Assembly: GCA_905182995.1 (NCBI GenBank)
Contig: CAJJDP010000051.1
Location: forward strand, 378,718-442,717
Reading direction: 5' to 3'
DNA: 64,000 nucleotides
Source: Paramecium octaurelia
Lineage: Eukaryota; Ciliophora; Oligohymenophorea; Peniculida; Parameciidae
Positions within the stretch are counted from its first letter, which is position 1, and the number at the start of each line of letters is the position of its first letter. The notes beneath the pieces are model-generated. The model did not search any database, was not told the DNA's origin, and was given only the letters and a program-made list of their open reading frames with translations. This document shows positions 36,167 through 48,116 of the stretch, piece by piece. Made by a program: the position numbers and the translations under genes.

Positions 36167-36241
36167 CTTAGAAAGAAAATTGATCATAATTAGAGATAAT
36201 TTAATTTTTAAAATTATTCTAATTTTTTATTGGAATTATAA

Positions 36242-39200
36242 TCAATCAAGGGTTACTTCTTTGCTTAATACCTAAACTAAATGTTTATTCCTTGCAATCT
36301 ACTCTTTTGAGAATATTAATAGGGATTGTTTGACCGCCTCAATAATCGCTAGAAATTGTTTTGAAATAAAATAAATAATCGTTAAAAATACCATTATTAA
36401 AGCTATAAGAATTAAAGTGGCCATCAAAATGGCCTAAACTTGAGAATTCTCATTCTAAACGTTCTAATTTATAAAAAGGTTGTCTCTGTTCAAATTAAAC
36501 TAAGGAAACACAAAACCATAGGCTATGATAATGTCTAAAAAGTCCGGATCTAGTAGAATCTGCCTTAATCCTAAATGTGAATCATAATCAGATTTCATGA
36601 TCCTCAAAGTGCTTTGAGAGTTAACCATATATTTCGAATACCCTTGTTGTAGGATGTAGGGGCAAGTGTAGCCCAAATCAATCATAGGCACTATTGACCC
36701 AATTTGGCAAATGTCATTATTGACCATATAAGTAAGAGAATAAGTATCGTGTTCATTATCATATGGCAATTAGAATAGATATATATCTTCATAGTAAGAA
36801 TATAATTCATCATAATATTCGAAAGTACTCTCATCTACTGAGTAAGAGGGATTAGCATATGATTATATGAAATGGACTAAGCGATTACTAAAAGCAAGTT
36901 GAGCCAGTCCTAGGTAATGGACGTCATTGTGAAAATCAATGACTTGTTGTACCTAAGCTTAAAATAATTCATAGTAAGGAATGAAATAGAGTAGTTCTAA
37001 TGCACCTATCAGAAAAACCAGAGTCAATTGCTTAACCCAAAATTGTTTCTTTAATCGATGATCGATGTTTCTGTATTCCTATTTGAGAGACTGCTAACCA
37101 CTTTTGTCTAATTTCAAAAGAGAGTACTTCATATGTGACAATTCATCGATCTCCAAAATTCTTTAGGTCTCATTGTCTTAATCGATCAGAGCTTGATTCA
37201 AGTTTTGAAACAAGAAGTAGGTTCTAACAATAGAAACTCTCCATTTGGCTATTTGTATTTCGGCAATAAGTATAAAGAAAGCAACTCCAAGACATGAAAT
37301 AACTCCTGAAATAACATAAATGGATGCTATCTATAGAGAACTATTTTTAGTGTTAATCATCTCATTATTAGTTTAATCAATTAGATTCGTAGCCAATTGG
37401 AAATAAGTAGGATAGTTTAGAGTAAAGTAACTTTCTTACATGTTTGACAGATTAAAATTGGATGAATAAAATTCCACAACCTCTGTAATTCTATGAAATA
37501 ACAATGGCAATTGATCTACCAAGAAATCTCTTGTATAATAACAAGATTTCGTTTAATCGCCGTTATTAGAAAAGGTGTGAAGAATACAAATTTGGGATTC
37601 TTCTAAACCTATTAAGATTTCTGGATTAATGAATTCTCGATCATTATAATTTCTAATCTAAGTAATGTAGTCATCAGTTGAATTAGTAATATAAAAATAA
37701 GGAGCAAGAAATTTCTAATCATGTGCCAATATATGAATAGATATTTCCATCAAATTAATGTTCTGCAAAAGGGTTATTGAAAACTAGCCACCAGTTGAAT
37801 CTAAGTAGATGTGATGTATCTCATTGTTAATTGCAACGATGCTTAATAACACTAGGATAACTAAAATTATTGCATATATAAATGCAACCACTAAAATACT
37901 ATAAAACTGATGAGGATTAGACTGAATCATCCCATTGATTATGTGATTTATAAGACCTTTTTAAGAGTCTGTACTCTTGATAGAAGTTGATGGTTATTAT
38001 TCGAGTGTTAATTTATGATTAGATCGCTTTTTTAAGGCAGTCGGTACAAAATGTTACTGCTTATTTTGAAATTACTATTTATTCACTCTAACTTATGATT
38101 TTATCCACTCTATTTGTTCCTTCATCTATTGATCAGTTAGATCTTTAATTGAAACTTAAAGTTCCAATTCTACTTTCAATTCTTCTGGTGATTCTACATC
38201 GTCTTCGTCCCTTACACCCAAATGCTAATGGGGTTGTATCTCAACACTATGTTGATGTGTTTAAATCAGTTACAGATGCTCTCTTCTACTATCTCTATTG
38301 CTTAATTCGTCATTAATTCTGAGTTGGGAGATCAGTAAATCTTAGGTTTGAAAAGAATTTGCAATGATGGAAGAATGATTATTCTAATTAACTATTACTT
38401 TTTGTTCATTCGATTCTTATTTGAAAAATTAATGAAGCGAGATACTAAGGGGATCCTATTAAATGTGTATCGATTCATTGCTAATAGCAAAATTGTTATC
38501 ATTCATTTCATCCTAATAAGATTGAGTCTTACCACTATTAGTAATTTGATAGGTTTCAGGTATAACTGATTTAAATGAAGTGTAACTGGTCTGATACGTA
38601 TCAGATTATATGTTATGCAAAATCATCACTTATTTAAACATCAATTCTAATGCTATCATTTTTAATTCTAGATCCTTTATTTCATTGGACTGGAAAATGT
38701 AAAGTGTTTCATATTATAATTTGTTATCATCATAGGCTGAATTACAAAATTTATAAATTGAAATGAATACACTGCATTATTTAGGATGTTTGAGAAAATA
38801 CTTATAAAACGAAACTTAATTGATGTTACTTGATTGTATTTTTTTAAAGGTTGAATCTGATTACATTAAATTTACCTTTGGTATAATTATAAATCCATTG
38901 CACAATTCATTAATATTGCTAGAAATGGGTATGCAAATCTTAAAATTTAAATTAATCTTATGATCCAATTTCAAAATTCTATTCAACTGAAGTAAATTTA
39001 CTGCCTATTCCGAGTAAGAATATACAGTGCCTTTCGAACTCAATAAGATCTTCCCACAATTATCCTCCTACTTGTAACCCATGATTGTCATAAATGTTAG
39101 GTATTCCATACTCTGACCCAACCTAACTAGACTATCAATTTCTTTCATAAACCCTTTGTTTGTGGTGATGTAAAATTACTGAATCCCATTATTCAGCAAT

Positions 39201-40983
39201 CTCGGCTTCCCTTCTTCAATCAACCTTCTTAGAAACTACTAGTGAACCTCCCTAACTGGACTTGGCAATATCCTATCTATGTAATGACCCACTAAGTCAG
39301 ATTTTATTTCGGTTTCTTAAATTCAATTAAAATGATACCTTCCATCAATTTGGGAAATAGAATCGAATGATTTAGCATGATCAATCCATTGTCGTATTTA
39401 CATTAAACATAGCAGCATTGCATATCGTTTAAGGTGTTCCATAGGTTGTCAATTTTAAAATTTTATAAAACCAATTAGGATGTTATTTGCTTCAATTTTT
39501 CTTATTGAAAAGTGACCAAAGAGTATAAAGCATAAGATAAATTCTTAGTCACCAGTGAATGGGGATTCAGTCTCAGAATATCCTGCAATAGAATTTCTGA
39601 TTTTTAGACAAGTTTAATGTAAGAGTACATCTTATTATGATATAAGTAATAGAGTGGGTTCTGATATTGTAGAGTCAAGAATACAAAAATTTATTACCTT
39701 TAATTTAGTAATTTAATAATCGACGAGCCTAATTGATCGACCAAATTGCAATAATTAAAATAAATCTAACTGTTGATTCGTACTCCTTCAATTTTCTCAA
39801 GCAATTTCTCATAAAACATTTCTCTATGACCTTGGATTCGAAAGTGATGTGGTAACACAGTGTAGCCATAAAATTTGGTTGAGCTGAGCTTTTGGCTTCT
39901 CAAAAGAGTTTCAAACAACTTGTCATTGCCATATTGAGTTTCAATTCTACTCAATAATAATAACTTAGATATATAAGAATGTCTTTACATATTCTTGGGA
40001 ATTTTCAAGATATGGCATGTTGTACAATCTTAAGATTTCTCCAAGAACTTAATTAAGATTTTGTTTCAAAACTTGATCTGGCTATTTCCATGTTTACTCT
40101 TAAGTGAATTAAAAGTTTTATGTGCAAAAACAATTTGGTCGATTACACTCCTTAGAATGAGTAACCAGAATCTGTGAAAGGTAGAACAAGCCTGCACTTA
40201 GTCCCAATTAATAGGTGAATTACATCAGGATTAGTTATTTCAATTGGAATGGGGTTTTTTATAGGGAATTTCTAATTTAATGGTGAATAAAGATGTCCAA
40301 AATTTTGAAGGTTAGACATAGTATGATGGGTATCATGAATATCAAGGATTGCCATGAGATAGCGAGGTAGATTATCAAAATAGTAAGTCGATTCATCGAG
40401 ATAATGGCGATAGTTTTAAATTTCAACAAATTTGGTGAGGTAACTAATGCAATTCCAAAGGTTTGTATTATTATAATTGAATCGTAGACCATGACGCAGA
40501 TATTGTATGCTAATTGGCTTTGGTAATGGATCGAAAAGGTTATTAAGATCATGACAAATTTGAATATCCTCAAAAATTTGTATATTTAAATTTCTCCTAT
40601 AATTTCAGTATATGATAAAAATAGAATGGCCATTATGGTTATTAGTAGAATATTACATAGGTCGACAATTTCAACTTGCTGGGATTGGATAAATAGAGGC
40701 AAAGCAATGTAAAACTGGTGATGATACCACAATCGAAATATTCTTGCTTTCTAATAATATTATGATAAAATTATGAATGTCAAAATGAAGGTGCCATTTA
40801 TTATTATTGAATACAGGGGATCAACATATAAGGCAATTCCAAATGCTTCAAGTGTTATTAAGATTTAAATTAATATTTCTTCATAATAATTTTTCTGGTT
40901 AATAAATAATAGTATCTACATTAAAATAAATAATATAAGTATCACATGCTTTAACTAGTTACATTCTGATTTTAATCGAGCAT
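36242..40983 (-). CDS. TmcB/TmcC-like giant transmembrane protein
   Basis: About 1500 residues; introns not all resolved and the first exon is uncertain (an ATG at 40983 would need a 47-nt intron). The N-terminus has six or more TM helices (GIALVTSPNLLKFKTIAIIS and YLAISWQSLIFMIPIILCL). Next comes ECNRPNCFC, a cysteine cluster typical of this ciliate family, then helical repeats (YQNPLYYLYHNKMYSYIKL) and a PAS-like segment (ILPSPVREVHQQFLRRLIEE, FYITTNKGFMKEID). A central TM (FIYAIILVILVLLSIVAI), a large extracytosolic loop with TGGQFSITLLQNINLMEIS, a further TM, a second loop with QIGSIVPMIDLGYTCPYI and a final TM (ATLILIALIMVFLTIIYFI) follow. This layout recurs in a large ciliate-specific family; a sensory role is inferred. 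Confidence 0.65.
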
Positions 40984-41000
40984 TATTTATATTAATTCTA

Positions 41001-43566
41001 ATGCAAAATTAATAATTTTGTGAGGGAAGGAAAATCGACTTGGGTTGGTTGACAGATGCCAAGAATGACTATCACACTCTGCTTACCAAATCCTTCAGAC
41101 AGCAATTCAAGGAGGAATAATAGAATGTAGCAAATAAGGAATTGATTACGGATGAAATGATCATGAGTCTTTGTCTGAGTGTTGATTAAAAGAAGGAAGA
41201 ATTGGTGATGCAAAAGAAGAGTAGTGTAACAGGTGGTTTTTTGGATAGACAAGTAAGATTTGAGAAGCATATCCTTCAATAACTCAAAGATCATAAGCCT
41301 GTAAAATCATTCCCTCTTTATTAAAGAGTCTATGTGGAAACCAAGGCAGCTGATTAAAAGACTTGGTACAACAAAAATGGTGATATGGCAAGATTATTAC
41401 TGGAATTCGAGAAAGGACATTCTGGTGTTTACATATACAGAAAGGATAAAAATTAGGCAATCAAGTGGCAAAGATATTTGATAATTGAGAAATTATTGCA
41501 AGTGAAACCAAAATTGGTTGCTAGATGTTTTGAATATTGTTATTAAGAATATGAGGAAAAGTTTACTTTTACCTGGGCATTGGAATTTGCTTAACTTCTT
41601 GGAACTTATACGACACAAATGAACCAATTGAAAAAACAAAAGGCTAAATTGGATGAGAACTTTTTGATCTCTTTAGACAGATAAGTCATGAATTATCATA
41701 TTAAAAAATGGTAAGCCAAGAGTGAGAAGTAATACAAAGATGAACAAGATTACCAAGAAAAAATGAAGTAATTATCATTGAAAGAATAAGAACAATTGAA
41801 GGCTACAGAATAATAGAGAGAATTGGAAAGATAAGCCAAAGAAAAGAGGAGATTGGAACTATTAGAGCACATGGTCACCTATCTGAGACCAAAGAATTAG
41901 GAAATCAAACGATTTTACAAGTATTGGTAGGATAGAGCAATTCACATTCATCACAACAAACCAAAAGAATTTTCGATCAAATTTCTAAGCATGTACATGT
42001 AGAGCAACACTTAATTGATACGCCCTTAATTAGAAGTAAGATTTGTATCTGAAGTATCTTTATAACCAATTATTATAGAGAACAGAGAACACTAAAGATA
42101 TCGAAAACACAAAACTATTAGATGGCTTGCAATATCAAATTGACTAAAACCCCTATTACACTACACGTCTCCTGACTCAGATGAGTCAATAAAGAAGAAG
42201 AGACTTCACCAGTTGGGTATTCAAAGATGGATTACTTGGAGTATGCGGAAATAACACATTTACTATTGAGAATTTGGGATACAGAGATTTTCTGGACCTC
42301 CAGGTTGTAGACACAATCAGTAACTATTCAATACTAATAAATAAGAAACCAATACAGCTTCAAAAGTTCTGAGAATATAATTGCAGGATTTGGTTCAATA
42401 TCTATATGAAGGTCGATCTTTCTGGGTGCAATTAGAATTTGGCCCTTCCAAAATCTTCGTAGAAATGGACATACTCGAACACTCAAACATTGACCCCATA
42501 TTTCTAGATAGGTTGAAGTTCATCCAATTGAATGGCATTCTCAGAAAGATAGCTGTAAATATCATAGAAGAGAGAACACCAGTAATAATTATGTATCATT
42601 TAGGTTCCAATTGTAGAAACTGTGAGATATGGCCTTGAAATTGATAAATATAGTGAAGAAATTCAAAATCTGTATTAAGGATTTTATATTGAGAACATTT
42701 GTTTATAGCCTCAATGTATTCCTACAGCATGGTTCTCTTCTTTGGATGGAATGGATAAAGTAGTCAAGCCTATCGTAGATATTCTTAAAAGAAATTTCTA
42801 AGATTTTGTTGACAATGGAGAGAATGTGAAAATTTATTAATAATTAAAATCAACTCCAAATTTGACTTTGCCTTTGGAGAAAGATGTCCATGAATTCATG
42901 AACAAATTACCTGTTATTTAAGCAAATTAGCATAAACAATGTCAAGGCATGTTAATAACATTCTTGATTTATTGTAATGTTAGAGGAATTTAATTGAATG
43001 CATCAATACTCAATACTATATTTACAATTGCAAGTAAATTTTTGTGTATTACGCATTCTCACTTTTTGTATAAACTTTCGAATCCTGTGTTTGGTGATAA
43101 ATTTGATTCAGAAGCTCAAGCATTTTGGCTCTTTGTATCGTTTTTAGAACTAATGAAAAATATTCGATTCCCATTAACTAAAGAAGATGCCTTGTTTTGT
43201 CCTTAAGAGACAGTCATACAATATTTGGAGTTCCAACATCAGAGTCTGATCAAGCACTGCAAAGTTTATGACATTGCTATTAGCAATATCATCTACGACA
43301 TTCTAATAAGTCTCTACACCAACATAGTGTAATCCTTGCCCTTATATAACATTTGGAGTTTGATCATAAGAAAAATGACTACAAATAAGAATGTCTACCT
43401 GATCGTATTGATTGTATTGATTGAGGAATTGGGAGACAAACTATTGCTTTGTCAAAATACGGAGGATTTTAAGAACGCCATTTCCTTGCAAGGTAATAAA
43501 TCAATGAGAGATTTTAGCTTAGCTTATGGATATCCTTCAATTGGAAGCTTCGTATTCAAGTTGTGA
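41001..43566 (+). CDS. Coiled-coil protein with degenerate TBC domain
   Basis: 833 residues with introns 42054-42078, 42304-42320 (17 nt, CAG end) and 42582-42603; coding length is then a multiple of three. The N-terminal half is helical and charged (KQLSLKEQEQLKATEQQREL). The C-terminal half resembles a TBC (Rab-GAP) domain: LPLEKDVHEFMNKLPVIQAN, HKQCQGMLITFLIYCNVRG, EAQAFWLFVSFLELMKNIRF, QSLIKHCKVYDIAI, and LPLYNIWSLI. The catalytic arginine motif (DxxR) is absent while CQGM keeps the glutamine, so GAP activity is doubtful, as in TBC1D31-type scaffold proteins. I see no WD40 repeats. Divergent from the gene at 36242-40983, with only about 18 bp between the proposed starts. Confidence 0.62.
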
Positions 43567-43746
43567 ATCAACTCTGAATAGGATCATTAATTCAGAGCAA
43601 TCCGTGCACCAATCGATTGAACACTCTAACATCCATCAGCCTTTGATATAGGACAATTGATTTATAAAATAATATGTAATTAATTGGATCATCAGTCTAA
43701 TATACGATATTTTGTGATACTCTTATATAATGTATAAAATAAATCA

Positions 43747-46700
43747 TCACTTAAATCTATTCTTTTCTTGGATCTATTGAATTTTATCATACAGCAACTC
43801 AATATCGGCTTGATCAATGAGTTTTGGTTCTTGAGCCCATTCCCCGACCAAGTATTCGACTCTTCCAATCATCTTAGTTCTCAATTCTCTATATTGAGTC
43901 TCATTCAATGGAATAGGAAGCTCTCCTCCTATCTTCAGAGTTGTTCCTTTTTTGCCAACAAATAAAGTCTCAGCTGGTTCAATCTCCTCGATGAGTCCTT
44001 ATACATGTAAAGATTCAGCAACAGTCAACTGTTATGCTAAGTTTTGGATTTCAGGTAATTCTGGATTGAACCTAATTCATAATGAGAAAGACTTACTTCT
44101 ATTCTTAAATCAGTTCATCCCTCTCATTCTAGACTCCTAAAATGAGTTCTGCTCTCAAGGATTCTAATAATTTCTTTTGTTCATTGAAGGTCATTTGGAT
44201 GTATTCCTTAAACTCTTCTTCTGACAATAGGAGATCTGGATGATAAATTTCTTCCACTGTCTCTTAGACTAATTCTTTGAACCATTAGTCGATTGATTGA
44301 TAACAAAACCATTTCTTCTACAAAGCCTTTTCCAAATCTTCTTTTTATTGCTAAAGTTCCTTGGGAGTAATCTCAACCTATCTTTCTGCTATTAAATCCA
44401 ACTACTTCAGTTAATGACTAATTCCAATTATCAATCTCCTTTGTTTCTGTGCTTTAAGTCTTTAGATTTTGCCATAAATCTCAATTTCCTTTTTAGTAGT
44501 AAAGTAAATATCGTCTCTAAAATAAGCACGCTTCTAAATTTAGCCTCTCCTATATTTTGGTAAGTTTTGTCTATAGAATTTACTCATTCTATATTATTTG
44601 CTTTCCAAAGCACCATAAACATCATCAGGAGTGGTTTAACTTATTGGCTTCTCTTCCAAAGAGGTTATTTAATTCTAATAATTAGTTTTAATCTTCAAAC
44701 TTAAGAGATTGGTATAAATAGCTTTGGCTTTGAAATTAGCCCATCTTGAAGATTTAAGGGTGAAGATGTAATCGAGCAATTTATCAGATTCCACTAGAGT
44801 CTTCTCTCTATAGGTGTTATATAGGGTTGCTGCTGCTCTCAATTTGTCATTTAAATATTCCAACAGTCTTTCGAATTGTTTAAAGTTTTATAATTAAAAT
44901 CCATACTCTTATTAGAATTTCAAAGCCTAGACTTCGTAAATGCCACCTTACTTAAATAAGCAGTAGATTTCTTCTAACTTACACAATAGAATATATGAAA
45001 AAGAAAACATAAGATTGCTTTCAATTACTTTGAAAGAATCCAAAGTTAAGGCTTCATTAATCTAGTCATCAATAACTGCCAACTCATTTAAGTGCTTGAA
45101 TTTTTTGGCTCTCATTCTATAAATGGATGTCAATATCTATTCGAACATATTCTATAATTATTTGAATTCATCAGGGTATTTAAAGAAGTCAGCCATAATT
45201 TTGCTCAGATTCTCATCAGCCTGAATCAACCCTTCGAGATTTGATGGAATCTCATCATTCTATTTTAGTTTTTCTATTTCTGATCTCATTTGTTTGATTA
45301 AATCATCCTTGTTTGCTTACTCTACAGGTTCTTTCTTGAGATTAAGAATAATCTCTTCTTTATTTTCCTTCAATAATTCCAAAATTTCCTTAACTTCTTT
45401 TCCTTCTAAGTACTCCTGTATATTATTGAATTTATTTGATTGAGTGACATTTTAAATGACATTCTTATAAAACTTATCGATTTATGAACTAAACTCTTGA
45501 TGGAGATCTCCATATCTAGTTTCATAAAATTTCTCTCTTGTACTTCTGGCTCTGAATACTTAATCTGTTTCCTCTTTATCTACTATTTTTTCTGGCAATT
45601 CATTCTCATAGAAAGATTTTCTGTCATCCTTTGGGAAGATGAGCAATCTCTACATTGATCTGTTCCATGCCTACTATTTCTTTAAGACATCAATTTCATC
45701 ATTGTCATCAGTTAATTTGTGATTCAGAATAGAATTTCTTACTAATGAAAATAATTCTCTCTTTGGTTTTATGGATGCAATCTTGGCAACATTTGCATAT
45801 CCGTTGAATCTAGCTTAATTAGCCTTCTCAAAGAATGAGTTTATTGACTCTTCCAAAAGAGTTCCAAAATCTTTAATATTATCCAAATAAGTCTGTCTTT
45901 CCTCTATGTACTTCTTAAGGTTTTCTTCATATCCAACTATGCTTTTCAATTTATCCATATTGCTTTTGACCTCTCTCTTCAATTCAGCTATTTCAACTCT
46001 CATTTTTCTCAAATCAGCCACTCTGATCGAACCGTCCAACATATGTTCATTATTTTTCATAAAGGCCACCACGTCAACTTCTTAATTGGCTCTATCAATT
46101 AACCCCTTTCTAAGATTTTATTCATTCAAAAAGACTCTAATGTTGTCAGGATACTCAGTATAATAGTCTCTGACTGGCTCGATAGCATCTGGCAAATAAT
46201 CAATTGATGGAGTAACATGACTGAAGAAGGAATCGATGTTATCAACTCTTTCTTATTTCTCCATCAAACCACTGGTAGCAAGATTTGAAGCTACATTGTA
46301 TTCAGCAACTAGACAATCTCTCCATTACCATTTCTCTGCCTACCTTATTAATTTGAAGGTAATTTCAAGAGATAATCTCGGTTATGCTTCTAATTCCTTT
46401 AGGATCTCGTGGGCAAATTAGCTCTTTTCAGCCTTCAATTTATCCATAATCTCCTATACACTATCTCCGCTGAAACATCTAGCAATCAAGGCCTTGTCTA
46501 ATTTGACTAAGTTCTCTCTTGATATTATGCCCATTTCCTCTAGACTATCAATGTTCAGTGTTTTAAAGTGAAGGTATGGATTGGCTATGTTTTGCTTAGG
46601 CTTTTCAACTTCCTGACTTAAAACATTCTCCTCTTAGAATCTTTTGAGTTTGTAAATTAATTCTTGAGCCACTTACTATGCGTCTTCATTCTTCATTCTA

Positions 46701-47889
46701 ATCAACATTTCTGAACTCAATTTTTCTAAGAATTTCTTCTATCCGTATTTGAACTTTTAAAGTTCCCTTTTCACCTATTTCGGGTACATTTTTGCAGTCG
46801 TGGGTGTCTTATATTATTAGGTGGTCTAATTGATATATTCAATGGCTTTGTCTCTATCCCTCAGATTGCCATATATCAACTCCGAGTTTAATGCTTCCTC
46901 ATTCTTCAACCATCGACCAGTCAAGGCGTAGAACAACCCCAATTAATCGGGCAATCTAGACAAATGAAATGTAGCGCTAATATTCTTATTCATTGTTACC
47001 CTGCATGAGGGACGAAGCCTCTGTTGACATCATTAAATCGAATGCCTCCTTTTTAATCAAAAAACTAGAATGGAGTTGAGCATGCTAAGGCTGCCATCGA
47101 TCCACTTGCTTCTCCGGTTATTACGGGCATCAAAATTTTATTGTACTTTCCAAAGTAGACTGCCATATTTTATATTTGTCTCAGATACTCGATCTTCTCC
47201 TGTTGAGGTAAGTGTTATAAATCTAATTGTCATTTACAATTGCATACATTTCAAATCTGTCCCTTTAGATTAACAATCCAACCATATGATATTCACTGCC
47301 TCGTCCAAATCGTAACTCTCCAAAAATCTATGAATCTGATCTAACATAGTTGGAGTCAAAATATTATGCTTGTGAAAATGATTAAGTTTTGCAAACACCT
47401 ACTATCCAAATTGCTCTCCTAATAAATGTGATTGTTTGATTTCAGCATCGAATCTAACAACATTTTATGATCGAAGCACTTGAGTTGAGATGTAGGAATA
47501 CTTAATTTTAAGCATCATAAATAAAATCTTAATTAATCAAACCAATTTCTCAAGGCTAATACGGGCTTCCAATATACTCTTCAACAACTCTGGTTTGTAC
47601 TTATATAGAAAAGGATAATCCTCACTCAACTTGTCCCTCTTTATCGAAGTCTACCCAGCATATCTTGTCTTTTTCTTCCTTCTATTCTCCACCATATTCC
47701 CCTTCCTCTGAGTGAGAATCGGCAAATCCACTTCCAACAACGACCCCGCTCTCTCCTGACGATGCGTGTTTGGAGTTTGTCTCCTTGAAACATCCAACGA
47801 AACCTATATGATGTCCGATTAAATTGCTTAGGGTCTTTGCTCATACCTGAAAATTGGTTGATACGACTAGACCTTGCATTCCTAATCAA
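43747..47889 (-). CDS. HIBCH-like (mS47-like) protein with long C-terminal extension
   Basis: About 1300 residues. The N-terminus (MIRNARSSRINQF) is basic and fits a mitochondrial presequence. The first third matches 3-hydroxyisobutyryl-CoA hydrolase: IHRFLESYDLDEAVNIIWLD, RFNDVNRGFVPHAGG, FHLSRLPDQLGLFYALTGRW, and later RLSLEITFKLIRQAEKWQWR and CLVAEYNVASNLATSGLM. The usual active-site FCAGGD is KGTDLKC and the GGGVG oxyanion loop is GSMAAL, so catalysis is unlikely. Some 750 further coiled-coil residues follow. In mitoribosomes a HIBCH homologue serves as protein mS47, which would explain a dead enzyme with an extension; that is inference. Introns include a 20-nt AAG-ending one near 47760, 46977-46999 and a 25-nt one near 44100; others in the N-terminal third are unresolved. 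Confidence 0.7.
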
Positions 47890-48116
47890 TGAGATCTTAT
47901 TCTTTTTAAATTTATCTACACAATTTTATAAATATGAATTTTACTATTATAATACAAAAGTGTCTTCCAAATCTTTCGGTTACAATTTAGGAATTCGATC
48001 ACAATTCCTCGCAAATTTCAATCCCTTTATTTCTCGCTTGATATTCAATTCGACTGATGGTTGAAGAGTCTAAAAATGAATTTCCCTGGATTGTTGATTC
48101 ACCTAAGTCAACTCCA

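Noticed and set aside
47641-47889. Arg-rich minus-strand protein read straight through from the ATG at 47889
   Set aside because: Only the first 29 codons make sense; a 20-nt intron then leads into the HIBCH-like frame, so the Arg-rich remainder is out of frame.
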